From an uncultured Sphingorhabdus sp. (GTDB lineage Bacteria; Pseudomonadota; Alphaproteobacteria; Sphingomonadales; Sphingomonadaceae): 64,000 bases of DNA. A model generated the notes under the pieces. It made no database searches and had not been told where the DNA came from. It was given only the letters and a program-made list of their open reading frames with translations. The position numbers and the translations under genes are program-made. The stretch covers positions 186,001 through 250,000 of the forward strand of contig CALMYW010000394.1 of the NCBI GenBank assembly GCA_937873665.1, read 5' to 3'. Shown piece by piece: positions 26,416-36,459 of the stretch; within the stretch, counting starts at the first letter, position 1; each line of letters opens with the position of its first letter.

Positions 26416-27450
26416 ATGGGATTTCACAAAAGCATATTTGCGTTGGTACTGGCCTTTCTGGCCTTGGGAACAGGTGTTCCGCTTGACAGCGCCACGGCGC
26501 AGATAAAGACCTTGCCCGAATGGCAAAAGCCGCTTCCGGCACCACCGGAAGGCCACCCATTGTCGCTGGAACAAATGATTGAAGTGGGCATCGGCTCGCT
26601 ACGGCCAGCTTATTATCTTATCCGTCCGACAAATGCCCAGATGTGCCTGAGCCAGGCCCCCGGTGGTCTTTTGGAACGTCCGCATCTGAAGCTGGCGACA
26701 TGCAACCCCAGCGACCAGCGCCAGTTGTTTGCCATCGTCCAGTTCGATGCCAACCAATATGCGACCATCCATTCGGCTGGAAGGCTGGAAGGGACCAATC
26801 TGGTTGAATGCGCCAAAGCGGCAAGAGGCGTGGTTTTCGGACCTTCGCGTGTGGACCTTCTTCCATGCACAAATGACGACGAGCGCGATCATATCGAAAT
26901 CGCATGGCATCCCACCCGATCGGCTTTCCGGATTTTCCATCACAAGGAAATCAAGGAAATCAACAGCGAGCTAAGAGCCGAAATGCACTATAAGCCTTTC
27001 TGCTGGGCGATGCGCGGAGCCGGAAACAGCGAGGGCACAGACGTCATTTTATGGCCGTGCGAAGAAGGCGCGGAACAGTTTTTCGATATCGTCGAGATCC
27101 GTCAGCTCGAACGAGACATACTGCACTGGGACCGTATCCAATATTCCAAATGGTGGTGGCATTCCGATGGCTATCGCCGTCCGTTCCAGGCCGAAGGCAT
27201 TTCCTTGGGCGGTATCGATTACGCCGCGTTCGAAACAAGCAATGACACAGGCAGTTATTGCATGCGCCGCTGCCTCGAGAGCCCGGAATGCAAGGCCTAT
27301 ATGTGGACCAGCCCCGATTACGAGGCCTATTTGGGCGCGCAGGGCAAGCGCGTGCCGATGTGTCACCTGAAATCAAACGCGGGAACGCCGCTCTTTAGAG
27401 GGGCCAATTACCGATATCTTGTCCGAAGCGGGATTATCCGTCCGCGCTAA
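26416..27450 (+). CDS. Secreted RICIN-PAN domain protein 1
   Basis: A 344-residue protein with a signal peptide (FALVLAFLALGTGVPLDSATAQ). It is followed at about 60-220 by a beta-trefoil (ricin B-like) region (YYLIRPTNAQMCLSQAPGG; EGTDVILWPCEEGAEQFFDI, a QxF/W-like repeat end). At about 255-340 there is a PAN/apple domain (YAAFETSNDTGSYCMRRCLE, CKAYMWTSPDYEAY, CHLKSNAG) with paired cysteines. Both domain types bind carbohydrate or protein, so a role at the cell surface is likely (inference). It is a paralogue of the next gene, 22 bp downstream. Confidence 0.8.
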   Translation: MGFHKSIFALVLAFLALGTGVPLDSATAQIKTLPEWQKPLPAPPEGHPLSLEQMIEVGIGSLRPAYYLIRPTNAQMCLSQAPGGLLERPHLKLATCNPSDQRQLFAIVQFDANQYATIHSAGRLEGTNLVECAKAARGVVFGPSRVDLLPCTNDDERDHIEIAWHPTRSAFRIFHHKEIKEINSELRAEMHYKPFCWAMRGAGNSEGTDVILWPCEEGAEQFFDIVEIRQLERDILHWDRIQYSKWWWHSDGYRRPFQAEGISLGGIDYAAFETSNDTGSYCMRRCLESPECKAYMWTSPDYEAYLGAQGKRVPMCHLKSNAGTPLFRGANYRYLVRSGIIRPR

Positions 27451-27472
27451 TAATTTCTGGAAGGATCCAAGG

Positions 27473-28537
27473 ATGAAAAAACCTTATGGTCTCGGCCTTG
27501 TGGCCATTACCCTGATCGGCGTCCCTGCCCTTGCCTTGCAGGACCAGGTGATCACTACACAGCAGGGTCAGCTGATCCCCTATATCCCGCCGCCAACCGA
27601 TCAGGTTATCACAACCGCTTCGGCGACCGCTGCAGAAACCGGTGGCGAGCCGATTACGAATGAGCAGCGCAAGGAGCTTTTCGGCGGCGTCTATGACCGC
27701 ACGCGCCCGGGGGTGTACATGATCCGGGCGAAGAATAGCGACCTGTGCGTCGAACAGGTGGTGACGCCGACCATGTCGATGGAAGAATCCTTCCTGCGCA
27801 TGCGCCCGTGCAATGCGGCGATCAGCTATCAGCATTTCGCCATATTGCCCGGCCAATGGGGAAATTCGATCCGGCCAGCCGCACTCGATTATCGCAACAA
27901 CCAGTTTTACAGCTGCACCCAAGTGGCAGAAGGTGTGCTCTTTGGGCCGCCGCGCATTGATATGTGGATTTGCAGTTCCGAAGGGCTGGAACGGCAGGGC
28001 GACGATCAGCTGAAAATCCATCAGCAGCAACGCCATTTCAAAATCGTCAACCGTTCCGATGGCGCCTACACCACCATCCAGACGATGGACTTTGAAAATT
28101 GCTGGGACATTCGCGGCGGTAATGTGGTGACGGATGCCGATATTATCCGCTGGACGTGCCACGCCGGGCCGGGCCAGCAGTTCCAGCTCGATTGGGTGCG
28201 CCCGCTCGCTCAAAATGACGAGAAAGCACATCTGCTGAAATATGGCTGGGATTGGGGGCCAGATGGCCACCGCCGCTTCGTCAAGGCGCGCGGCATCGAG
28301 TTGCCCGGCGGCAATTATGCCGAGTTTGAAACGATCAACGATGATGGCACCTATTGTTCGCACCGCTGCCTCGAAACCGCGACGTGCAAGGGCTGGACCT
28401 GGACCGGTGACGGCTTCACGCGACCCGGCCAAAGCGTTGCCGGACCGCCCAAATGCTATCTGAAATCGACCGTCGGCAGCCCGATCAACTGGGGCGCACG
28501 CAACTTCTATCGCACCGTCAGCGGCATAGTGCGCTGA
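27473..28537 (+). CDS. Secreted RICIN-PAN domain protein 2
   Basis: A 354-residue paralogue of the preceding gene with the same order: signal peptide (LGLVAITLIGVPALALQ), a spacer with a duplicated DQVITT motif (about residues 24 and 44), ricin-like trefoil (YMIRAKNSDLCVEQV; DADIIRWTCHAGPGQQFQL), and PAN domain (YAEFETINDDGTYCSHRCLE, CKGWTWTG, KCYLKSTVGSP). The start at 27473 follows AAGGATCCAAGG. It probably shares a transcript with protein 1. The function is unknown; the conserved PAN cysteines suggest an oxidised, extracytoplasmic fold. Confidence 0.82.
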   Translation: MKKPYGLGLVAITLIGVPALALQDQVITTQQGQLIPYIPPPTDQVITTASATAAETGGEPITNEQRKELFGGVYDRTRPGVYMIRAKNSDLCVEQVVTPTMSMEESFLRMRPCNAAISYQHFAILPGQWGNSIRPAALDYRNNQFYSCTQVAEGVLFGPPRIDMWICSSEGLERQGDDQLKIHQQQRHFKIVNRSDGAYTTIQTMDFENCWDIRGGNVVTDADIIRWTCHAGPGQQFQLDWVRPLAQNDEKAHLLKYGWDWGPDGHRRFVKARGIELPGGNYAEFETINDDGTYCSHRCLETATCKGWTWTGDGFTRPGQSVAGPPKCYLKSTVGSPINWGARNFYRTVSGIVR

Positions 28538-28633
28538 TTGGCAATGTGGCGCGAGCGGCAGAAAATGGGTCAGAGTCGTTTAGACCGCTCAATTTACACC
28601 CTTCACCGCAGGTAAACGCGCTTGCCTATGTTC

Positions 28634-28648
28634 TTAATTTGACTTTAA
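28634..28648. promoter_or_regulatory. CtrA box upstream of the M23 peptidase gene
   Basis: TTAATTTGACTTTAA is an exact TTAA-N7-TTAA CtrA site with the favoured CC following, 69 bp before the GTG start. In alphaproteobacteria this is the binding site of the phosphorylated cell-cycle regulator. Confidence 0.7.
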
Positions 28649-28716
28649 CCCTGTCTCGTTACTAACCGTTCGGCAAGAAAGCCCGACCGGAGCTTAACGG
28701 GGGTATAAGGGTCTTA

Positions 28717-30294
28717 GTGTTCGGCAAGAAAGAAACTGGTTTTGCCGCTGTCGGCAACGGCGGTGAGGTGATAATTGCCGACGCAATGGTTCAACCCTTG
28801 CGCAGCCTGCCCCTGCCCGATTGGCGCGAGAAACTCGCGAGCATAGATTGGGTTCCCGATCTGGGGGACGATATCGGGTCGCTGCGCTGGTTTCGTGGCC
28901 TTGGAACCCTGACAATATTGACCGTAGGCGCACTGTCGCTGGTTCCCGAATTCGGCCCGGTCTATGGGGCGCAAGCCCCTATGCCCTCGGGCTCACAACT
29001 TGAAGAAGCACGGGCGCAGATGATCATGCCGATCGCTTATGGCAGCGATACCGGCAGGCGGATGGCCGCCAATGACAGCGTCCGCGCGCTGGCCGCCAGC
29101 CCTGAACGTCCGCGCATCGAACTCACTGCCACACTCGGCCGCGGCGACAGTTTCGCCCGCGTGTTGCAGCGCGCCGGCGTCGGCGGCGGCGATGTCGATC
29201 GCGTTCTTGGTCTGGTCAGCGGCGCAACCCGCCTCACCGACATCGAACCGGGAACACCGGTTGAGATCGTCCTTGGACGACGCACCTCGAAAAACAGTGC
29301 GCGCCCGCTCGAAAAGCTGGATTTCCGCGCACGCTTTGATCTGAAACTCGCCGTTTACCGGACGGAGGATGGCGCGTTGTCGCTTAACCGCCAGCCGATC
29401 GTGGTCGACACCACGCCTTTGCGCATTCGCGGCGTTGTCGGGCAAAGCCTCTACCGCTCGGCCCGCGCTGCTGGCGCGCCGGCAGAGGCAGTTCAAAATT
29501 TCCTCAAAGTCATCGCCAGCCGCGCTTCGCTTAGCAGCATTGCCGCAGATGACGAGTTCGACCTGGTCGTCGATTACAAGCGTGCCGCGACCGGCGAAGT
29601 GCTAGTCGGTGACCTTCTCTTTGCCGGTATCGATCGCGGTGGCAAACCGCGGATCCAGATGCTCAAATGGAATAATGGCGACAGCAGCCAGTGGTTCGAA
29701 GCCTCTGGTGTGGGCGAATCGCGCGGACAGTTGAGCCGCCCGGTCAATGGCGGGGTCAGCTCGGGCTTTGGCATGCGCCGCCACCCCATCCTCGGCTATA
29801 AGCGCATGCACAGCGGGCTCGATTTCAAGGCCGGCTATGGCGCGCCCATTTTTGCCGCGACCAATGGCGTCGTCGCTTATGCCGGGCGCAAGGGTGGCTA
29901 TGGCAATTTCGTGCAAATCAACCATGGTGGCGGCATTGCCACCGGCTATGCGCATATGAGCCGCATCGCCGCTTCTCCGGGGCAGCGTGTCCGCCAAGGG
30001 CAGATTATCGGCTATGTCGGCTCGACCGGCCTGTCGACCGGCCCGCACCTCCATTACGAACTCTATCGCGACGGTCGCCCGGTCAACCCGATGTCGATCA
30101 CCTTTACCCAGCGCGCCCAGCTTTCGGGCGGCGATCTCTCGCGCTTCAAGGGCGAACTGGCGCGATTGAAGGCGGTAAAGCCAGGCGCCGCGCTCGCCCC
30201 CCTGCCCGCCGCATCGCGCCGCAACGATACGCCCGAGCGCGAAATCGACAGGATTTCCGCAGCGAAAATCGGACCGAGCCGTACTACCGGTTAA
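28717..30294 (+). CDS. M23 family murein endopeptidase
   Basis: A 525-residue cell-wall hydrolase (GTG start after TAAGGG). It has a cytoplasmic N-terminal stretch, one membrane segment near residue 70-85 (LGTLTILTVGALSLVPEFG), OapA/LysM-like periplasmic regions and a C-terminal LytM domain. The zinc ligands are visible in MRRHPILGYKRMHSGLDF and GPHLHYELY, so it should be catalytically active. A perfect CtrA box precedes it, suggesting cell-cycle-timed expression. The start region carries a 14-base direct repeat (28668 and 28719, 51 bp apart). An open frame on the opposite strand is a shadow. Confidence 0.9.
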   Translation: MFGKKETGFAAVGNGGEVIIADAMVQPLRSLPLPDWREKLASIDWVPDLGDDIGSLRWFRGLGTLTILTVGALSLVPEFGPVYGAQAPMPSGSQLEEARAQMIMPIAYGSDTGRRMAANDSVRALAASPERPRIELTATLGRGDSFARVLQRAGVGGGDVDRVLGLVSGATRLTDIEPGTPVEIVLGRRTSKNSARPLEKLDFRARFDLKLAVYRTEDGALSLNRQPIVVDTTPLRIRGVVGQSLYRSARAAGAPAEAVQNFLKVIASRASLSSIAADDEFDLVVDYKRAATGEVLVGDLLFAGIDRGGKPRIQMLKWNNGDSSQWFEASGVGESRGQLSRPVNGGVSSGFGMRRHPILGYKRMHSGLDFKAGYGAPIFAATNGVVAYAGRKGGYGNFVQINHGGGIATGYAHMSRIAASPGQRVRQGQIIGYVGSTGLSTGPHLHYELYRDGRPVNPMSITFTQRAQLSGGDLSRFKGELARLKAVKPGAALAPLPAASRRNDTPEREIDRISAAKIGPSRTTG

Positions 30295-30333
30295 TCCGTT
30301 GAGCCGGACGGCATCGTCGGCTAAGCAGCGGCG

Positions 30334-31332
<999 letters not shown>

Positions 31333-31351
31333 GCCGGTACATCCTATACGG

Positions 31352-31966
31352 TCAGATCCGGCGTACCAGACCTTCCGCAAACAATATGCAACCCAGCCAG
31401 GATCCCAAAAACAGGATATCGGCGACAAGCCCTTTGGGCGGCTCCCCCGTGATCGCGTAAATGGGGAAGAATATCATTGAGATGATGGTGGTCCCGATGC
31501 CGACGGCATAGGCACGGATCATCCAATTGCGGTGCCGCGCAAAATCCCGCCTGCGGATTGCCAGCATCGCCATTGTCAGCGCCACGCCCAAGGCAAGCCC
31601 GAACAATAACCGCCCAATGTTGACAGCCACCGAATATGTGTCGGGAAAATGCCACAGCAGACCCAGCGAGCTCAAAGAGATCATGGCCCCCGAAACCACA
31701 AAAACCCGACCGATAACCCGGTGCAGCAATCCATATTTGCCCATCAACACCCGGCTGAACTGGATGGGCCCAAGAAGCCCGAATGCGGAGCCGCCCAGTA
31801 CATGGATGAAATGCCAGATGGGGGTCGCACTCAGGCGCTGGCTGTCCTCGGGTAGGGCACCCAGCGGGATCTGCACAACTTGCACCAGCCCCAAAACCGT
31901 TCCCAGCAGGGTCGCAAAATATAACAGGGCGAATATCGAAGCGGGCCTGTTGAAACGGCGAGCCAT
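31352..31966 (-). CDS. DUF2306 membrane protein
   Basis: A 204-residue protein with about six hydrophobic segments and conserved His residues (FIHVLGGSAFGLLGPIQF, LLHRVIGRVFVVSG, FARHRNWMIRAYAVG) typical of DUF2306, a family with heme-like His placement but no proven function. It is convergent with hemB and lies 61 bp downstream of the MipA-like gene on the same strand, so the two may form an operon. Confidence 0.82.
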   Translation of the reverse strand: MARRFNRPASIFALLYFATLLGTVLGLVQVVQIPLGALPEDSQRLSATPIWHFIHVLGGSAFGLLGPIQFSRVLMGKYGLLHRVIGRVFVVSGAMISLSSLGLLWHFPDTYSVAVNIGRLLFGLALGVALTMAMLAIRRRDFARHRNWMIRAYAVGIGTTIISMIFFPIYAITGEPPKGLVADILFLGSWLGCILFAEGLVRRI

Positions 31967-32027
31967 TTCAATACTCCTTGTTTACAATGTCTTGCGCCTT
32001 CGCAAACACGGCGCGCAGCAAATGTCC

Positions 32028-32801
32028 TCAGAATCTGTATGTCAGGCCCAACAGGCTTTGCGCCTCCCATTTCTGTTCGATTGCCCGACTTCTATGGATG
32101 GATTTGTCCAGCGCGGTTGCCCCGGCCATAGCAATCAACGTCAGCCGATCATTGAGTTGCACCGCTATTGAGATATCGCCGCCAAGATTCAGGGCGTCGT
32201 CGAGGATTGCGCTAACAGGCAGAATTGTCCGCCGCCCTTTTCTGATCATGCGAGCGCGCTGCACGGTCGTTACGCCGTACATATAATTCGCGGCCTTCTC
32301 ATCCAACCAGCTCGCCTGCACAGACGGCGTGATCAGGAAGCGGCCAGTCGCAATCGGGTAGCTGTACCGGGCAATGACCTCCGATCCGTTGAACTTGTCG
32401 GTGACATCGTGGCGGACTTCGGCACTGACGATACCCAATTTGCTTTCAAGCGAGAAACGCGCGCCGGCATCGAATGACAGTTTCTGACGATCCCGTCCGC
32501 TCGGACTGCGTGCCGAAACAAAAAGGTTCACCGATGGCTTTATGCTGCCCGTCTCCTTTTCGAACTGAAAGCCTGTCTCGGCGACCTCAAAATAATAGGC
32601 ACCCTGCTTTATCGATATGATGGGAAGGAGATTGGCCTGCGATTTGGCCGAATTGAATGGAGCATATTGGTCGAGGAAACCGACGCCTACGGCGATGTGG
32701 TTTTCGCTCTGATCGCCATCCTGTTCCTGTGCCTGCAACGGCGCCATCGGGAGAATGAAGGCCATTGCCGTCACAAGCGATTTGGCAGGTTTATGGGTCA
32801 T
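32028..32801 (-). CDS. MipA/OmpV-type outer-membrane protein
   Basis: A 257-residue protein with a signal peptide (LVTAMAFILPMAPLQAQ) and alternating beta-strand pattern (ISIKQGAYYFEVAETGF; SFDAGARFSLES; AEVRHDVTDKFNG) ending in Phe (LLGLTYRF), as expected for an outer-membrane barrel. MipA/OmpV proteins are linked to scaffolding or drug entry; its role here is unknown. SD AGGAAAC precedes the ATG. A LysR gene is divergent from it across a palindrome-rich gap. Confidence 0.78.
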   Translation of the reverse strand: MTHKPAKSLVTAMAFILPMAPLQAQEQDGDQSENHIAVGVGFLDQYAPFNSAKSQANLLPIISIKQGAYYFEVAETGFQFEKETGSIKPSVNLFVSARSPSGRDRQKLSFDAGARFSLESKLGIVSAEVRHDVTDKFNGSEVIARYSYPIATGRFLITPSVQASWLDEKAANYMYGVTTVQRARMIRKGRRTILPVSAILDDALNLGGDISIAVQLNDRLTLIAMAGATALDKSIHRSRAIEQKWEAQSLLGLTYRF

Positions 32802-32892
32802 AAAATTTGTTTCCTGAAAATGCGTTGGGCAACAAAACGGGCAGGCCGCGGGCCTGGTTTCGGTTGGTCAATTTGTTGATGTGTAGGGTTCC

Positions 32893-32957
32893 CGGGGAGG
32901 ACCGAATTTTGCGCACAGAGTCACTGGGGGGTAGATTGCAAAATTCGATCCTCGCCC
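32893..32957. repeat. Long inverted repeat in the MipA-LysR gap
   Basis: Left arm AGGACCGAATTTTGC (32898-32912) and right arm GCAAAATTCGATCCT (32938-32952) match at 14 of 15 positions across 25 bp, and the match extends outward with one bulge (CCGGG and CCCGG). This could be an operator pair or a transcript hairpin. Confidence 0.6.
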
Positions 32958-33025
32958 GGATCGGTAAAGACCATATCCCGCTTTGGGGAACAGGACCTTC
33001 GCCGACGACCACTACCAACTTCCTG

Positions 33026-33056
33026 CCCGCACTTTTGGATGTCCAAAATAAGCGGG
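33026..33056. repeat. Hairpin TTTTGGA-TG-TCCAAAA in the MipA-LysR gap
   Basis: A perfect 7-2-7 palindrome inside an outer CCCGC/GCGGG pair. It lies midway between the divergent genes and could bind the LysR regulator or form an RNA structure. It lacks a T-tract for a standard terminator. Confidence 0.5.
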
Positions 33057-33168
33057 AGAGAATTGGCGTATGAGCCAGGGTTGCGACCTAAGGGCTTACA
33101 ATGGTTATAATTCCTTGGTTTTTTTGGGGTGTGTTCGTATGGCTCGATCAGAGAATTAGCTATGCGAT

Positions 33169-34110
33169 TTGCGATTAACAATTGCGGTAATTGCTATTTC
33201 ATATATGCATAAATGTATGGATTGGCGGTCGGTAAAATTTGATTGGAACAGGGCGCGTGCGTTTCTCGTAACGGCAGAGGAAGGCTCGCTTTCAGCTGCT
33301 GCCCGCGCTTTGGGAATGACGCAACCTACGCTCAGCCGCCAAGTAGATGCGCTGGAAGAAGAACTCAGTCTGGTGCTGTTTGAGCGTGTCGGCAGGGGGC
33401 TGGTTTTAACCCCGAGCGGGCTCGAATTACTCGAGCATGTCCGCGGAATGGGCGAGGCCGCATCGCGCGTGTCTCGTGCTGCATCGGGTCAGTCACAATC
33501 GATTGAAGGGTCGATCTGCATCGCCGCCAGTAAAGCCTATAGCGCCTATGTGCTGCCGCCGATCATCGCGAAACTGCGCCAGGCATATCCGGGCATTACC
33601 GTAGAAATTGCAGCCTCCGATACCACGTCAGACCTGTTGCGCCGTGAAGCCGACATTGCGATCAGGCATGTTGCGTCGTCGCAGCCGGACCTGATCGCCA
33701 AAAAGATTAGAGACGATGAAGCCCATTTTTACGCGACACCTGAATATCTGGCAAAGATCGGGAATCCCCAAACGCTTGCCGATCTGACCAATGCCGATTT
33801 TCTGGCATTTTCGGACAATAGGCCGTTGGTCCAAATGCTCGATATGATGGGTCTTACTCTGACCGAGAAAAATTTCCCGGTCGTTTGCAACAGCCATATC
33901 GCGCAGTGGCAGTTGGTAAAACAAGGCGTTGGTATTGGGGGCATAACAAAGGATATCGGAGACGCTGAGCCACTGGTTCGCCGCATCCTTCCGGATATGG
34001 AACCGATTATCGTTCCGATGTGGCTGGTAACGCACCGTGAATTGAACAAGAGCAAGCGTGTGCGAACCGTTTTCGATTTTCTGGCCGCAGAGCTGTCGCG
34101 AAAACCCTAA
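33169..34110 (+). CDS. LysR-family transcriptional regulator
   Basis: Up to 313 residues; a start at 33217 (MDWRSVKFDWNRARAF) fits the family better. HTH: FLVTAEEGSLSAAARALGMT, LSRQVDALEEELSLVLFERVG. The effector domain follows (EADIAIRHVASSQPD; QWQLVKQGVGIG). It is divergent from the MipA-like and DUF2306 genes and separated from them by about 370 bp holding two strong palindromes; these genes are its likely targets. Confidence 0.9.
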   Translation: MRLTIAVIAISYMHKCMDWRSVKFDWNRARAFLVTAEEGSLSAAARALGMTQPTLSRQVDALEEELSLVLFERVGRGLVLTPSGLELLEHVRGMGEAASRVSRAASGQSQSIEGSICIAASKAYSAYVLPPIIAKLRQAYPGITVEIAASDTTSDLLRREADIAIRHVASSQPDLIAKKIRDDEAHFYATPEYLAKIGNPQTLADLTNADFLAFSDNRPLVQMLDMMGLTLTEKNFPVVCNSHIAQWQLVKQGVGIGGITKDIGDAEPLVRRILPDMEPIIVPMWLVTHRELNKSKRVRTVFDFLAAELSRKP

Positions 34111-34231
34111 GGCGTTTGTGCTCTCGACCAGTTTAGGCTGGACAAATGGGTGCCGCAACGCGATCTGTTCGCGTTCTTCGGCCTCGCGTCCCCGCGTGCC
34201 ATAATTTTGACCCCAGCGCCTGACAAACACC

Positions 34232-34789
34232 ATGACCGAGATAGTTGCCGAAACCACCCGCCTCATCCTCCGCACCGAAGCCCCTGGCGATCTCGACCGC
34301 TGGATGGAGGTGATGAATACAGCCGCCGTGCGCAAACATCTGGGCGGTGTGCAGGAACGGCATCAGGTCGAGGCCGGCTTTGCGCGCAAGGCGGCGGGCA
34401 TAGCCAAGGATGGCTATGGTTTCTGGCATGTGCAGACCAAGGACGAGGGCCTGCTGATCGGCCAGTGCGGCATCGGGCCGATTGAAGTCGCGGCGGCGGG
34501 TCCGGTTTTGAATGGCGCGCTGCAAGTCGGCTGGAGCATCGCCGAGGGCTATTGGCGCAAAGGCTATGCACTGGAGGCCACGCGCGCAGTAATCGAACTC
34601 GCCTTCACCCGTCACAATATCGACCTGCTTTATGCCCAGACAAGCGACGCCAATGTTGCATCCTGGCAGATGATGGAAAGGCTCGGCATGGAGCGGATGC
34701 GCGAACTTGACTATGTCGATCCCGAATATCCGCCCGAAGAAAACCCCACCATCATCTATCGCCTGAAGCGCGAAGATTGGCGACCATAA
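34232..34789 (+). CDS. GNAT acetyltransferase (RimJ/RimL-like)
   Basis: A 185-residue acetyl-CoA-dependent N-acetyltransferase. Pattern: ETTRLILRTEAPGDLDRWMEVM at the N-terminus, then IGQCGIGPIEV, GWSIAEGYWRKGYALEATRAVI (acetyl-CoA loop), and SWQMMERLGMER. RimJ/RimL-type members modify protein N-termini or small amines; the substrate is unknown. It appears monocistronic. Confidence 0.85.
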   Translation: MTEIVAETTRLILRTEAPGDLDRWMEVMNTAAVRKHLGGVQERHQVEAGFARKAAGIAKDGYGFWHVQTKDEGLLIGQCGIGPIEVAAAGPVLNGALQVGWSIAEGYWRKGYALEATRAVIELAFTRHNIDLLYAQTSDANVASWQMMERLGMERMRELDYVDPEYPPEENPTIIYRLKREDWRP

Positions 34790-34879
34790 GCCCCGTTGCA
34801 AATCGCACTATTGCAACGGCCCGATTTGCGATTGGAATTGCGACAACTTCCTGTTCTAAAGCTGTAAACAGAGGGTAGC

Positions 34880-35347
34880 GTGGACCTATATTCGATCGTC
34901 AAAGTGATCCACATCATCAGTGCCACAATCCTGTTTGGTACTGGGATTGGCATCGCTTTCTTCATGCTGATGGGTCTGCGTTCCAAGAACATCGACGAAC
35001 GTCGCTATGCCGCGCGCTTCACCGTAATCGCAGATTTTACCTTCACCTTGCCCGCCGTGATCCTACAGCCGCTGACAGGCGCATGGCTGATCTGGCAGGG
35101 TGGCTTCACTTGGACCGATTACTGGCTGGTAGGGACCTATGCACTCTACATCCTCGCCGGTTTGTGCTGGCTTCCTGTCGTTTACCTACAGATCGCTATG
35201 AAACGCATGCTTGACCGGCAAGCAATCGATCGCGCCTTTGATGAGCGCGCCTTTAACCGACTATTCCGCTGGTGGTTCTTGCTCGGCTGGCCGGCCTTTG
35301 GCGGGCTGGTGGTCATATTCGGCCTGATGGTGATGAAGCCGACATGA
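34880..35347 (+). CDS. DUF2269 membrane protein
   Basis: A 155-residue protein with four hydrophobic segments and the DUF2269 pattern (VKVIHIISATILFGTGIG, LPAVILQPLTGAWLIWQGG, FRWWFLLGWPAFGGLVVIF). GTG start after AGAGGG. It is the first of three overlapping genes with a saccharopine dehydrogenase-like protein and a DCC thiol-disulfide protein, so all three are probably co-expressed. The function is not established. Confidence 0.85.
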   Translation: MDLYSIVKVIHIISATILFGTGIGIAFFMLMGLRSKNIDERRYAARFTVIADFTFTLPAVILQPLTGAWLIWQGGFTWTDYWLVGTYALYILAGLCWLPVVYLQIAMKRMLDRQAIDRAFDERAFNRLFRWWFLLGWPAFGGLVVIFGLMVMKPT

Positions 35348-36459
35348 TGAAACGCCTTCTCATCATTGGCGGCTATGGCAATTTCGGCAGCTATATTGCG
35401 CGTTCGCTGGCCAGCGATCCGGCCATCCGCCTATTGATTGGCGGGCGCTCGGTCGAAAAGGCCGAAAGGTTCATTGCCAGTCTGGAAACAGCCAACCCGG
35501 CAGAGGCGCATCGCATCGATATTGATGCCGATGTTGGCGCCGCACTCGAAGCCATTGCGCCAGATATTGTGGTCCACACAACCGGCCCGTTCCAGACACA
35601 GGACTATCGCGTAGCCCGCGCCTGCATCGCGCAGGGTTGCCATTATCTCGACCTTGCAGACGCACGCGATTTTGTCGCACAAATCGGCTCACTCGATGCC
35701 GCAGCAAAAGCGAAAAGCGTGCTGGTTGTAAGCGGCGCAAGCTCGGTCCCATGCCTGACTGCGGCGGTTATCGATCATCATCTGCCCGGTTTCGAACGCC
35801 TCGACAGCATTGATTACGGGATCAGCGCCGCGCAACAGACCAATCGCGGTCTCGCCACTACTTCAGCCATTTTGAGCTATGTTGGAAAGCCGTTCGAAAC
35901 GACACGCGATGGAGAGCCAATCAGTGTTTTCGGCTGGCAGGATACACATGGCGAACGCTATCCAGAGCTTGGCCGTCGCTGGTTTGGCAATTGCGACATT
36001 CCCGACCTTGCTCTCTTCCCTTCGCGCTATCCACAACTGCAAAACCTGCGTTTCGCAGCCGGGCACGAACTGGCGATCCTCCATTTCGGCACATGGCTGC
36101 TCGGCTGGGCGGTACGGCTAGGTCTGGTCCGATCACTCGCACCGCATGCTGAGCGGCTGTTGCACGTCGCCTTCCTCTTCGACTGGATGGGCACGAGCCG
36201 GAGCGGCTTTCACATGTATCTGTCGGGCCAGAGCAAATCAGGCGGGCAAAAGACGGTGCGCTTTTTCCTGATCGCCCGGTCGGGGCATGGACCCTTCATT
36301 CCCTGCACACCCGCCATATTGCTGGCCCGAAAACTGGCGAGGGGGGAAGTAGATCGCTTCGGAGCGACACCGTGCCTCGATCTGATTGGCCTAGAGGAAT
36401 ATCTCGCCGCGCTGAAAGGCCTTGATATCTCGGTTATCGCGGACCCTGTACATGGCTGA
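35344..36459 (+). CDS. Saccharopine dehydrogenase-like NAD(P)-binding protein
   Basis: A 371-residue protein with a Rossmann start (LLIIGGYGNFGSYIARSLAS), then ALEAIAPDIVVHTTGPFQTQDY, CHYLDLADARDFV and VLVVSGASSVP, all as in the saccharopine dehydrogenase-like group whose members often act on other substrates. It overlaps the DUF2269 gene by 4 bp and the DCC gene by 8 bp. The substrate is unknown; the genomic pairing gives no clear pathway. Confidence 0.8.
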   Translation: MMKRLLIIGGYGNFGSYIARSLASDPAIRLLIGGRSVEKAERFIASLETANPAEAHRIDIDADVGAALEAIAPDIVVHTTGPFQTQDYRVARACIAQGCHYLDLADARDFVAQIGSLDAAAKAKSVLVVSGASSVPCLTAAVIDHHLPGFERLDSIDYGISAAQQTNRGLATTSAILSYVGKPFETTRDGEPISVFGWQDTHGERYPELGRRWFGNCDIPDLALFPSRYPQLQNLRFAAGHELAILHFGTWLLGWAVRLGLVRSLAPHAERLLHVAFLFDWMGTSRSGFHMYLSGQSKSGGQKTVRFFLIARSGHGPFIPCTPAILLARKLARGEVDRFGATPCLDLIGLEEYLAALKGLDISVIADPVHG

